Part shown: positions 1 to 7,715 of the stretch, piece by piece
How positions within the stretch are numbered: position 1 is the first letter of the stretch
How the letters are laid out: each line of letters begins with the position of its first letter
Assembly (NCBI RefSeq): GCF_014650915.1
Contig: NZ_BMVW01000015.1
Coordinates: forward strand, 162,726-226,725
From: Streptomyces poonensis
GTDB taxonomy: Bacteria; Actinomycetota; Actinomycetes; Streptomycetales; Streptomycetaceae
DNA length: 64,000 nucleotides
Direction: 5' to 3'
Translations under genes and position numbers: made by a program
The notes under the pieces: generated by a model
Told to the model about the DNA's origin: nothing
Seen by the model: only the letters and a program-made list of their open reading frames with translations
The model's database searches: none

Positions 1-1343
1 GTGCCGATCATGGCGACCTTGTCGGCGCCGTACTTCTCGGTCACGTACCTGATCACCTCGACGCGCCGGCGCTCGTCGAAGTCGATGTCGACGTCGGGCA
101 TGGAGACGCGCTCGGGGTTGAGGAACCGCTCGAAGATCAGGCCGTGCGGGATCGGGTCGAGGTCGGTGATACCGAGGGCGTAGGCGACGATGGAGCCGGC
201 CGCGGAGCCTCGGCCGGGGCCGACCGCGATGCCGTTGTTCTTGGCCCACATGATGAAGTCGGCGACGACGAGGAAGTAGCCCGGGAACCCCATCTGGATG
301 ATGACGTCCATCTCGTAGTCGACCTGGCGCTGCCGGTCCTCGGGGATCCCGCCCGGGAAGCGGCGCTCCATGCCGCGGCGGACCTCCTCCTTGAACCAGG
401 TGACCTCGGTGTAGCCCTCCGGGATGTCGAACTTGGGCATGAGGTCGCGCTTCTCGAACATGCCCGTGGTGTCGATCTGCTCGGCCACCAGGAGCGTGTT
501 GCGGCAGCCCTCCTGCCAGGCGTCCGAGGAGTCGATGGCGTACATCTCGTCCGTGGACTTCAGGTAGTAGCCGGTGCCGTCGAACTTGAAGCGGTCCGGG
601 TCGGAGAGGTTCTTGCCGGTCTGGATGCACAGCAGCGCGTCATGGGCGGTCGCCTCGTGCGCGTACGTGTAGTGCGAGTCGTTCGTCACCAGCGGCGGGA
701 TGCCGAGCTTCTTGCCGATCTCCAGCAGGCCGTCGCGGACCCGGCGCTCGATCTCGATGCCGTGGTCCATCAGCTCCAGGAAGTAGCGGTCCTTGCCGAA
801 GATCTCCTGGTACTCGGCGGCCGACTTCAGCGCCTCGTCGAACTGGCCGAGGCGCAGCCGGGTCTGGAGCTCGCCGGAGGGGCATCCGGTGGAGGCGATG
901 AGCCCCTCGGACCACTGGGCGATGGTCTCCTTGTCCATCCGGGGCCACTTCTGCAGCCAGCCCTCCTTGTACGCGTCGGAGGAGAGCCGGAAGAGGTTGT
1001 GCAGGCCCGTCGCGTTCGCCGCCCAGATCGTCTTGTGGGTGTAACCACCGGAACCGGAGACGTCGTCCCGCTTCTGGTGCGGCTGGCCCCACTGGATCTT
1101 GCGCTTGTTGCGCCGGGACTCGGGCGCGACATATGCCTCGATCCCGATGATCGGGGTGATCCCGGCCTTCTTCGCGGAGTGGAAGAAGTCGTACGCCCCG
1201 TGCAGGTTGCCGTGGTCGGACATGGCGATGTGTGTCATGCCCATCTCATTGCAGGCGTTGAACATGTCCTTCAGCCGCGCGGCACCGTCCAGCAGCGAGT
1301 ACTGGGTGTGGACGTGCAGGTGCGTGAACGGCGGCTTCGACAC
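1..1343 (-). CDS. dnaE: DNA polymerase III subunit alpha (N-terminal part, cut by window edge)
   Basis: Replicative DNA polymerase catalytic subunit. The translation begins VSKPPFTHLHVHTQYSLLDG, the typical start of the N-terminal PHP domain (HVHTQYS and the later SDHGNLHGA motif). It continues through EAYVAPESRR, PPLVTNDSHY and PGRGSAAGSIVAYALGITDL to the polymerase-core motif MPDVDIDFDERRR, which carries catalytic aspartates of the family. About 447 codons are present; the full protein is normally close to 1,180 residues, so the C-terminal half lies beyond position 1. The start is GTG with GGAGG nine bases upstream. The ORF is open to the window edge with no internal stop. A 690-base non-coding stretch separates it from the next gene, which is divergent. 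Confidence 0.96.
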   Translation of the reverse strand, partial: MSKPPFTHLHVHTQYSLLDGAARLKDMFNACNEMGMTHIAMSDHGNLHGAYDFFHSAKKAGITPIIGIEAYVAPESRRNKRKIQWGQPHQKRDDVSGSGGYTHKTIWAANATGLHNLFRLSSDAYKEGWLQKWPRMDKETIAQWSEGLIASTGCPSGELQTRLRLGQFDEALKSAAEYQEIFGKDRYFLELMDHGIEIERRVRDGLLEIGKKLGIPPLVTNDSHYTYAHEATAHDALLCIQTGKNLSDPDRFKFDGTGYYLKSTDEMYAIDSSDAWQEGCRNTLLVAEQIDTTGMFEKRDLMPKFDIPEGYTEVTWFKEEVRRGMERRFPGGIPEDRQRQVDYEMDVIIQMGFPGYFLVVADFIMWAKNNGIAVGPGRGSAAGSIVAYALGITDLDPIPHGLIFERFLNPERVSMPDVDIDFDERRRVEVIRYVTEKYGADKVAMIG

Positions 1344-2036
1344 GGTTGCGGCCTCCTGGTCAGCGGATCGGCGGATGCGGCGCGGGGCGGCGCCTTATGT
1401 GCGGGACGGTGGTCGGGCGACCGGCGGGCGGACGTCGACGGGGGGTCCGGCGGGCTGCGGGCAGCTCGGGGGACAGCGAAGAAGTCTATGCCTCAGGACG
1501 GACATCCGGCGGAGTCTCCCCCGTACTCCCGGCGAGGGTCGCGGGCGGTCGCCAAGGGGTCGCGGGCAGTGGTCGTCCGCGATCTTCACGGGCCGGGGAG
1601 GCGATCCTCACGGGCCGGGGGGAGGCGATCCTCACAGGCCGGGGAGGCGGCCTGCATCCGTCGGGCGAGGCCGCCCGCACCGACCCAGGAGCCGGCCTGC
1701 ACCGGCCGGGTGGCCGGGTGACCGGGTGTCGGGTGACCAGGTGACCGGGTGGCTGGGCGAGGTCACCGCCCCGGCCGCCGAGCCGCACCGGCCGGGGCGG
1801 TGGCCTCGCCGACTCAGAGGCTCAGAGGCGGGCGTCGCGGGGCGGTATCCGTGAGCAGGGAGGAGCGGGTGCTGCCCCGGAGGTGGGGTTCGCGCTCTTC
1901 CGCGATTCTCGTCGGTCCGGTACGGGCACTCCCGTCCGCGGTCGGTCGTTGAAGGCTGCGGAGGATCCGTCGCCCCGGACGGCACCCCCGTTCCACACGT
2001 TCACGCGTCACCACCCGCACCAGGAGGCACCCAGCG
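1344..2036. other. Non-coding spacer between divergent dnaE and DUF2252 gene, with short tandem repeats
   Basis: No ORF here has a recognisable product, a convincing ribosome site or the neighbours' codon bias. It holds three near-identical tandem copies of a 22-24 base unit (GATCCTCACGGGCC followed by a G-rich end) at 1581-1648. A second patch of CCGGGTGACC-like repeats lies at about 1705-1755. Promoters of both flanking genes must lie here. A possible -10 for dnaE (TAGACT, minus strand, 1483-1488) has no good -35 partner. Confidence 0.6.
1581..1648. repeat. Three tandem copies of a 22-bp GC-rich unit
   Basis: Copies start at 1581, 1603 and 1627. Each reads GATC(T/C)TCAC(G/A)GGCC then GGGGAGGC; the middle copy has two extra G. 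The array is in the non-coding spacer upstream of both dnaE and the DUF2252 gene. No function can be read from it. Confidence 0.7.
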
Positions 2037-3395
2037 ATGCCGGTTTCGCAGCTCAGCCACGAGCGACGCGGCGAGCAGATCCTCGACGTCTTCGACACCG
2101 CCTTCGGCGCGCTCCTGGCCGCCGACCCGGCCGCGTTCCGGGTGAAGTTCCGGAAGATGGCGGCCTCCGCCTTCGCCTTCTACCGGGGCACGGCGTGCCT
2201 CTTCTACCAGGACATGCAGGACGGCGTCGGCGGGGCCGAGGGCCGGACCGGCGAGGGGACGGCCGGTGGGCCGTACCTGGACGACCGCACCTCGCGCGTG
2301 TGGATCCACGGCGATCTCCACGCGGAGAACTTCGGCACGTACATGGACTCCCAGGGCCGTCTGATCTTCAACGTCAACGACTTCGACGAGGCCTACGTCG
2401 GCCCCTTCACCTGGGACCTGAAGCGGTTCGCCGGCTCCGTCGCGCTGATCGGCTACGCGAAGGCGCTCAGCGACGAGCAGATCAGCGAGCTGGTGCGGGT
2501 GTACGCGGGCGCGTACCGCGAGCGGATCCGCGCCCTCGCGACCGGCGCCAAGCAGGACGAGGTCCCGCCGTTCACGCTGGACACCGCCGAGGGGCCACTG
2601 CTGGACGCGCTGCGCGTCGCCCGCTCGCTGACCCGCTTCGGGCTGCTGGACACGATGACCGAGATCCGCGACTTCGAGCGCCGTTTCGCCCCGGGCGGCG
2701 GCTCCGTCGAGCTGGACGCGGCCACCCGCTACAAGGTCCTCGCGGCGTTCGACGGCTATCTGGAGACGCTGCCGGAGTCGTCGCTGGCCCGCCCGGACTC
2801 CTACCGGGTCAAGGACGTGGTCGGCCGCCGGGGCATCGGCATCGGTTCGGCCGGGCTGCCGTCGTACAACATCCTCCTCGAGGGCAACAGCGACGCCCTG
2901 GAGAACGACGTCGTGATCTACATCAAGCAGGCCCAGACCCCGGCCGTCTCCCGGCATGTCACGGACCCGGCGATCCGCGAGTACTTCCAGCACGAGGGCC
3001 ACCGCACGGTGATCTCCCAGCGCGCCCTCCAGGCGCACGCCGACCCGTGGCTCGGCTGGACCGAGCTGGACGGTGCGGGCCAGCTGGTCGCCGAGGTGTC
3101 GCCGTACGCGGTCGACCTGGACTGGGGCGACATCGACGACCCGGAGGAGATCGCCGGCGTCGTCGCCGACCTGGGCCGGGCCACGGCCACGATGCACGCG
3201 GCGGCGGACGACCAGTCCGGCGAGTCCCTGGTGCCGTTCTCCACCGAGCGGGCCATCGACGCGGCGATCGCCGCCGACGAGGACGGCTTCGCCCCCCTGC
3301 TGGTGGACTTCGCGCACACCTACGGCGCACGCGCGCGTGCGGACCACCAGATCTTCGTGGACCTGTTCCGCAACGGCCGGATCCCCGGCCTGTAG
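2037..3395 (+). CDS. DUF2252 domain-containing protein
   Basis: A 452-residue protein of the DUF2252 family, a fold related to aminoglycoside phosphotransferases and protein kinases; its substrate is unknown. Visible family features are FYRGTACLFYQDM near residue 45, WIHGDLHAENFGTY near residue 95, VNDFDEAYVGPFTWDLKR near residue 120 (the catalytic-loop-like HGDLHxxN and NDFDE), and KDVVGRRGIGIGSAG near residue 265. The ATG follows AGGAGG at a good distance. It stands alone, followed by a strong hairpin terminator. Family assignment is secure; the biochemical role is not known and cannot be inferred from the neighbours. Confidence 0.9.
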   Translation: MPVSQLSHERRGEQILDVFDTAFGALLAADPAAFRVKFRKMAASAFAFYRGTACLFYQDMQDGVGGAEGRTGEGTAGGPYLDDRTSRVWIHGDLHAENFGTYMDSQGRLIFNVNDFDEAYVGPFTWDLKRFAGSVALIGYAKALSDEQISELVRVYAGAYRERIRALATGAKQDEVPPFTLDTAEGPLLDALRVARSLTRFGLLDTMTEIRDFERRFAPGGGSVELDAATRYKVLAAFDGYLETLPESSLARPDSYRVKDVVGRRGIGIGSAGLPSYNILLEGNSDALENDVVIYIKQAQTPAVSRHVTDPAIREYFQHEGHRTVISQRALQAHADPWLGWTELDGAGQLVAEVSPYAVDLDWGDIDDPEEIAGVVADLGRATATMHAAADDQSGESLVPFSTERAIDAAIAADEDGFAPLLVDFAHTYGARARADHQIFVDLFRNGRIPGL

Positions 3396-3399
3396 GGGC

Positions 3400-3435
3400 G
3401 CGGCCGGTGCCTGCGGCACCACAGGCACCGGCCGC
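3400..3435 (+). terminator. Hairpin terminator after the DUF2252 gene
   Basis: A perfect 14-bp stem (GCGGCCGGTGCCTG and its complement) with an 8-base loop begins five bases after the stop codon. There is no T-run, as is usual in Streptomyces terminators. Confidence 0.75.
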
Positions 3436-3543
3436 GGTGCATGGCCCGCGGTGCATCGGTCCGCGACGCGGCATCGCGCGTGCGTTCGCACAGGCACTCT
3501 TTAGGGGCGCCTTACGCGGGCCCGTGGGACACTCGGAACCGTT

Positions 3544-4230
3544 ATGGACATGCCCGGGACTCCGCTCAGAGCCGTGCGCGCGGCGCTGTTCACGGCACTG
3601 GTCGTGACGCTCAGCACCGCGTCGCACGTCCTGCTGTCCGGGGTTCCGCTGCCGCTGCCCGCGGTGGCCGTGACGGCCGCCGCCGTCTTCGCCCTCGCCT
3701 ACACACTGGCGGGCCGCGAACGCGGCTTCGGCGGGATCGCCGCGCTGCTGATCCCGCTGGAGCTGGCCGCCGACACCCTGTTCACCACGGGCCAGCGCGC
3801 CTGCTACGGCAGCGCGGGCGGCCCCGTCGCGGGCCCCCTGCGCTCGGTCGGCCTCGATGTGCTGTGCGCCGGCGACGTCGGCACTCCGCTCGCCCGGGCC
3901 GCCGGAGACTCCTCCCGCGCGGCCGCACTGCTCGCGCACGCCGGTCCGGCCGCCGCCTGGATACTGCTCGCCGCACACGTCGGCGTGGGCCTGCTGGCGG
4001 CCGCCTGGCTGCGCCGCGGCGAGCGGGCGCTCGCCCAGCTGCTGGGCGCGGCGGTCGCCGCGGGCTTCCGGCCGCTGCTGCTCGCGGTCGCCGCGGTGAC
4101 GGTACGACTCGAGCCGGCGCGCCCCCGTACGCCGCGCTCCCCGCGCCGCCCGGCCACCGCGCGCACCCTGCTCCTCACCTACTCCCTGGGTCGGCGTGGA
4201 CCGCCGTGCTCCCTCGCCGTCACCGCCTGA
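3544..4230 (+). CDS. Hypothetical integral membrane protein
   Basis: A 228-residue protein I cannot assign to a named family. It has an N-terminal hydrophobic segment (about residues 10-30, ALFTALVVTLSTASHVLLSG). Further hydrophobic stretches lie at about 35-52, 60-78, 128-148 and 160-180, then a basic, Pro/Arg-rich tail. It is probably a four- or five-pass membrane protein. Two cysteines (TGQRACYGS, DVLCAGD) lie in the loop after the third segment. The start is the first ATG of the frame; the upstream CGGAAC is a weak ribosome site, so the start is uncertain. It lies 92 bases before the DsbA-like gene on the same strand and may be co-transcribed with it. Confidence 0.7.
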   Translation: MDMPGTPLRAVRAALFTALVVTLSTASHVLLSGVPLPLPAVAVTAAAVFALAYTLAGRERGFGGIAALLIPLELAADTLFTTGQRACYGSAGGPVAGPLRSVGLDVLCAGDVGTPLARAAGDSSRAAALLAHAGPAAAWILLAAHVGVGLLAAAWLRRGERALAQLLGAAVAAGFRPLLLAVAAVTVRLEPARPRTPRSPRRPATARTLLLTYSLGRRGPPCSLAVTA

Positions 4231-4322
4231 CCAGCGGCGACGGTACCGGCAGAGCACCTGTAGTCCCCCGTACGTACCCCACCGCGCACGGCATGTGCGC
4301 GTCCCCCAGGGAGAGCACCCCC

Positions 4323-5123
4323 ATGAGCAAGCGGAACAGCCAGGCGGCGAAGACGGCGGCCCGGGAGCGGCTGCGCCAGGAGCGCGAGCGGCAGGCCAAG
4401 CGTGAGAAGGCGAAGCGGCAGGCCATCGTCGCCGGTTCGATCGTCGCCGTCCTCGCGATAGCCGGCGGCATCGGCTACGCCGTCGTGCAGAGCAACCAGC
4501 CCACGAAGTGGGAGGAGGCCGCCGACGCGAAGGTGGTCGCCCCGGCCAACAGCTCGGGCAAGGACGGCACCACCGTCGTGATCGGCGACTCCAAGACCGA
4601 CAACGTGGTCCACCTCTTCGAGGACCCGCGCTGCCCGGGCTGCGCCAGCTTCGAGCAGACCCTCGGCGAGACCGTCAACAAGGGCATGGAGGACGGTGAC
4701 TACAAGATCCAGGTCACCCTGGGCACCTTCCTCGACGGCAACCTCGACGGTGAGGGCTCCAAGAACGCGCTGAGCGCGCTCGGTGCCGCCCTGAACGTGA
4801 GCCCTGAGGCGTTCATCGACTACAAGACCGCGCTGTACTCGGCGAAGTACCACCCGGACGAGTCGACGGACGAGTTCGCCAAGGACAGCTATCTGATCGA
4901 GGTCGCCGACACGGTGGACGCGCTGAAGAACAACAAGAAGTTCCAGAACGCGGTCGAGAAGGGCACGTACGACGCCTGGGCGATGCGGATGAGCAAGTCC
5001 TTCGACGACGCCGAGGGCGTCGAGCAGACGCCCACCGTCAAGATCAACGACAAGAAGATCGACACCCCGTCCTCGGTCGCCGAGTGGCAGACGGCCCTGA
5101 AGGACGCGGGCGTCACCAAGTAA
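4323..5123 (+). CDS. DsbA-like thioredoxin-fold protein, membrane-anchored
   Basis: A 266-residue protein with a highly charged cytoplasmic N-terminus (residues 1-37, Arg/Lys/Glu-rich), one transmembrane segment (about 38-60, AIVAGSIVAVLAIAGGIGYAVV) and an extracytoplasmic thioredoxin domain. The redox motif is CPGC at residues 104-107, inside LFEDPRCPGCASFEQ. A cis-Pro-type EQTPTVKIND follows near the C-terminus. The layout fits the DsbA/disulfide-interchange proteins of actinobacteria that act outside the membrane. ATG with GGGAGAG upstream. The substrate is unknown. The tail sequence GAGGACGCGGGCGTCACC-like is nearly repeated 65 bases further on, after the stop codon. Confidence 0.88.
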   Translation: MSKRNSQAAKTAARERLRQERERQAKREKAKRQAIVAGSIVAVLAIAGGIGYAVVQSNQPTKWEEAADAKVVAPANSSGKDGTTVVIGDSKTDNVVHLFEDPRCPGCASFEQTLGETVNKGMEDGDYKIQVTLGTFLDGNLDGEGSKNALSALGAALNVSPEAFIDYKTALYSAKYHPDESTDEFAKDSYLIEVADTVDALKNNKKFQNAVEKGTYDAWAMRMSKSFDDAEGVEQTPTVKINDKKIDTPSSVAEWQTALKDAGVTK

Positions 5124-5174
5124 GGACCGAGGGGCATCGGGCAAGAGCGCAAGCGTCGTCACGTGAGGACGCGG

Positions 5175-5201
5175 GCGTCACCGTCACCCCTCAGGTGACG
5201 C
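5175..5201 (+). terminator. Probable terminator hairpin after the DsbA-like gene
   Basis: An 8-bp perfect stem (GCGTCACC / GGTGACGC) with an 11-base loop, 51 bases after the stop codon. No T-run follows. Confidence 0.45.
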
Positions 5202-5212
5202 GCGACGGACGT

Positions 5213-5252
5213 GCGGGCGAACTCTTCGCGGTTCGCCCGCAGTTCGCGTCAC
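5213..5252 (+). promoter_or_regulatory. PHO-box-like direct repeats overlapping an inverted repeat, upstream of phoD
   Basis: Two adjacent 11-base units, GTTCGCCCGCA (5231-5241) and GTTCGCGTCAC (5242-5252), resemble the PhoP-binding direct repeat of Streptomyces (GTTCACC-type units spaced 11 bases). The first unit is also the right arm of a perfect 10-bp inverted repeat (GCGGGCGAAC, 5213-5222; GTTCGCCCGC, 5231-5240). Its position, 55-76 bases before phoD, and control of phoD by PhoR-PhoP in S. coelicolor support the call. The match to consensus is only partial. Confidence 0.5.
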
Positions 5253-5284
5253 GCGGCGCGTGTTCCGTCTTACCTGAGGACATA

Positions 5285-5304
5285 CCGATCAGTAATCTGA
5301 TCGG
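5285..5304 (+). promoter_or_regulatory. Perfect 8-bp palindrome touching the phoD start codon
   Basis: CCGATCAG-TAAT-CTGATCGG ends two bases before the GTG. The in-frame TGA at 5298-5300 lies inside it, so translation cannot begin upstream. No Shine-Dalgarno sequence is visible. It may be an operator or an RNA hairpin controlling initiation. Confidence 0.5.
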
Positions 5305-5306
5305 CC

Positions 5307-6968
5307 GTGACCAGTCGCATCGATCTTCACACCAGCCCCGGCCGTCCCGCGCCGCGCCGCCGTACCGTCGTCAAGGCGGCCGCGGCCGGTGCCGCCCTCG
5401 CGGCCCCGCTGGCCGCCGCGATACCGGCGCAGGCCGCCCAGGCGCCCGCGTTCCTGCACGGCGTCGCCTCCGGCGATCCCCTGCCCGACGGCATCCTGCT
5501 GTGGACCCGCGTGACGCCCGCGCCGGAGGCGACCCCCGGCTCCGGGCTCGGCCCGGACACCGAGGTGAGCTGGACCGTCGCCCTGGACAAGGCGTTCACC
5601 CACGTCGTCGCCAAGGGCTCCACCACCGCGTCGGCCGCCTCGGACCACACCGTGAAGGCGGACATACGCGGCCTCTCGCCCGCCACCGACTACTGGTTCC
5701 GCTTCTCCGCGGGCGGCACCGACTCCCCGGCCGGCCGCGCCCGCACCGCCCCGACCGCCGACGCCTCGGTGGCCTCCCTGCGCTTCGGTGTGGTCTCCTG
5801 CGCCAACTGGGAGGCCGGGTACTTCGCCGCCTACCGCCACCTCGCCGCGCGCGGCGACCTGGACGCGTGGCTGCACCTGGGCGACTACATCTACGAGTAC
5901 GGCACCGGCGAGTACGGCACCCGCGACACCGTCGTACGGCCGCACGCGCCGGCGCACGAGATCCTCACCCTCGCCGACTACCGCATCCGGCACGGCCGCT
6001 ACAAGACCGACCCGGACCTGCAGGCCCTGCACGCGGCGGCCCCGGTCGTCGCCATCTGGGACGACCACGAGATAGCCAACGACACCTGGTCGGGCGGCGC
6101 CGAGAACCACACCGAGGGCACGGAAGGGTCCTGGGCGACGCGCCGGTCCGCGGCCAAGCAGGCGTACTTCGAGTGGATGCCCGTCCGCCCGGCGATCGCG
6201 GGCACCACCTACCGCCGGCTGCGCTTCGGGAAGCTGGCCGACCTCTCCCTCCTCGACCTGCGCTCGTTCCGCTCCCAGCAGGTCTCGATCGGCGACGGGG
6301 ACGTGGACGACCCGGACCGTACGCTGACGGGCCGGGCCCAGCTCGACTGGCTGAAGGCCGGCCTCGCCGCCTCGGACACGGCCTGGCGCCTGGTCGGCAA
6401 CCCGGTGATGATCGCGCCGTTCGCCCTCGGCAACCTCACCGCCGACCTGCTGAAGCCGCTCGCCGAACTGCTCGGTCTGCCGAAGGAGGGCCTCGCCCTC
6501 AACCCCGACCAGTGGGACGGCTACACCGACGACCGCCGCGAACTCCTCGCCCACCTGCGCGGCAACGGCATCCGCAACACGGTCTTCCTCACCGGCGACA
6601 TCCACATGGCCTGGGCCAACGACGTCCCGGTGAACGCAGGAACGTATCCGCTGTCCGCCTCCGCCGCCACCGAGTTCGTGGTCACCTCGGTGACCTCCGA
6701 CAACCTCGACGACCAGCTCAAGGTCCCCGAGGGCACCGTCTCGGCCGTGGCCGCCCCGCTGATCCGCGCCGCCAACCGGCACGTCCACTGGGTCGACACC
6801 GACCGGCACGGCTACGGCGTCCTGGACATCACCGCCGAGCGCGCGCAGATGGACTACTACGTGATCGCCGACCGTACGCAGCCCGGCACGGCCTCGTCCT
6901 GGGCGCGCTCGTACCGCACCCGCAGCGGCACGCAGAAGGTGGAGCGGGTGTACGACCCGGTGGGCTGA
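5307..6968 (+). CDS. phoD: PhoD-family alkaline phosphatase/phosphodiesterase, Tat-exported
   Basis: A secreted 553-residue metallo-phosphatase that releases phosphate from phosphomonoesters and diesters. The N-terminus has a twin-arginine signal (RRRTVVKAAAAGAALAAPL, about residues 14-35) ending near AQAAQAPAF. The N-terminal PhoD domain starts at FLHGVASGDPLPDGILLWTRV. The metal-binding core shows FGVVSCANWEAGYF, GDYIYEYG, WDDHEIANDTW and LTGDIHMAWAND. The GTG at 5307 is the earliest possible start because an in-frame TGA lies at 5298-5300. There is no Shine-Dalgarno; the start is preceded by a palindrome and, further up, by PHO-box-like repeats, which fits phosphate-starvation control. It converges with the next gene, 19 bases apart. 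Confidence 0.93.
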   Translation: MTSRIDLHTSPGRPAPRRRTVVKAAAAGAALAAPLAAAIPAQAAQAPAFLHGVASGDPLPDGILLWTRVTPAPEATPGSGLGPDTEVSWTVALDKAFTHVVAKGSTTASAASDHTVKADIRGLSPATDYWFRFSAGGTDSPAGRARTAPTADASVASLRFGVVSCANWEAGYFAAYRHLAARGDLDAWLHLGDYIYEYGTGEYGTRDTVVRPHAPAHEILTLADYRIRHGRYKTDPDLQALHAAAPVVAIWDDHEIANDTWSGGAENHTEGTEGSWATRRSAAKQAYFEWMPVRPAIAGTTYRRLRFGKLADLSLLDLRSFRSQQVSIGDGDVDDPDRTLTGRAQLDWLKAGLAASDTAWRLVGNPVMIAPFALGNLTADLLKPLAELLGLPKEGLALNPDQWDGYTDDRRELLAHLRGNGIRNTVFLTGDIHMAWANDVPVNAGTYPLSASAATEFVVTSVTSDNLDDQLKVPEGTVSAVAAPLIRAANRHVHWVDTDRHGYGVLDITAERAQMDYYVIADRTQPGTASSWARSYRTRSGTQKVERVYDPVG

Positions 6969-6987
6969 CCGGGAGCGGGACCTCCTC

Positions 6988-7557
6988 TCACAGGCTGTCG
7001 AGGAAGCCGAGCGCCACCTTCCAGGTGGCCTCGGCGGCCTCCTCGTCGTAGTCCGGGAGGTCGGGATCGGTGTAGAGGTGCCCCGCGCCGCGGTACCGGT
7101 GCACCTCCACATCGGCGCCCGCCCGCCGCATCCGCAGGTACCACGCGCTCAGCCAGTCGTCCGGCTCGAAGGGGTCGGGCTCGGCGACGTGGAGCTGGAC
7201 GGGCAGCTCGTCCACCGACGCGTTCTCCGCGATGTCGGACGTGCCGTGCAGGAGCAGCAGTCCGCGGGCCTTGTCGTCGCCGAGCGCCAGGGTCTGCGCG
7301 ATCGCCGCGCCGAGCGAGAACCCGGCGTAGACGAGGCCCCGCTCGGAGTAGGGCGCCGCGGCCAGCACCGCGCGCTTCAGCAGCTCCTCCTTGCCGATGC
7401 CGTCCTTGAAGGCACTGCCCTCCTCCACCGTCGTGAAAGTACGGCCCTCGAACAGGTCGGGCGTCCACACCTCGTGTCCCGCCGCGCGCAGCCGGTCGGC
7501 GGCGGCCCCCACGGCCGGGCGCGGGCCGTAGATCGAGTGAAAGAGCATGATGTTCAT
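6988..7557 (-). CDS. Dienelactone-hydrolase-family alpha/beta hydrolase
   Basis: A 189-residue single-domain alpha/beta hydrolase of the dienelactone hydrolase family. The nucleophile elbow reads GFSLGA with Ser81, where classical dienelactone hydrolases have Cys. The His is in GAGHLYTD (His160), and the acidic residue is probably in EPDPFEPDDW (128-134). The N-terminus (MNIMLFHSIYGPRPAV) begins directly with the first beta strand. The substrate is unknown; the Ser suggests a general esterase or peptidase rather than a true dienelactone hydrolase. ATG start. Its stop lies 19 bases from the phoD stop, so the two genes converge. Confidence 0.85.
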   Translation of the reverse strand: MNIMLFHSIYGPRPAVGAAADRLRAAGHEVWTPDLFEGRTFTTVEEGSAFKDGIGKEELLKRAVLAAAPYSERGLVYAGFSLGAAIAQTLALGDDKARGLLLLHGTSDIAENASVDELPVQLHVAEPDPFEPDDWLSAWYLRMRRAGADVEVHRYRGAGHLYTDPDLPDYDEEAAEATWKVALGFLDSL

Positions 7558-7702
7558 GGGGCCATGCTGCCAGCCGGCACTGACACCGGGGCCGACGACC
7601 CGGACCAGGTCCGCCCCCCAAGCCCCCGGGCCCCGGGCCCCGGCCCCCGGGCCATACCCACGATCGCGCCGAAGTCACATGTTCATGACCGCGTATGCCG
7701 GT

Positions 7703-7708
7703 TAGGTT
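7703..7708 (+). promoter_or_regulatory. -10 element (TAGGTT) for a leaderless MscS-type gene
   Basis: TAGGTT ends seven bases before the ATG at 7716, so a transcript would start at or next to the start codon. A weak -35 (TGTTCA, 7679-7684) lies 18 bases upstream. No ribosome binding site precedes the ATG. Confidence 0.45.
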
Positions 7709-7715
7709 CGTGTGC

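Noticed and set aside
144..1721. Long plus-strand open frames opposite dnaE and its upstream spacer (up to 525 codons)
   Set aside because: Opposite-strand frames of a high-GC gene stay open by codon bias. The minus strand reads as a clear DnaE, and the plus frames have no ribosome site or domain.
2001..3497. 498-codon minus-strand frame opposite the DUF2252 gene
   Set aside because: Mirror of a well-supported gene; Arg/Val/Gly/Leu-biased composition typical of shadow frames.
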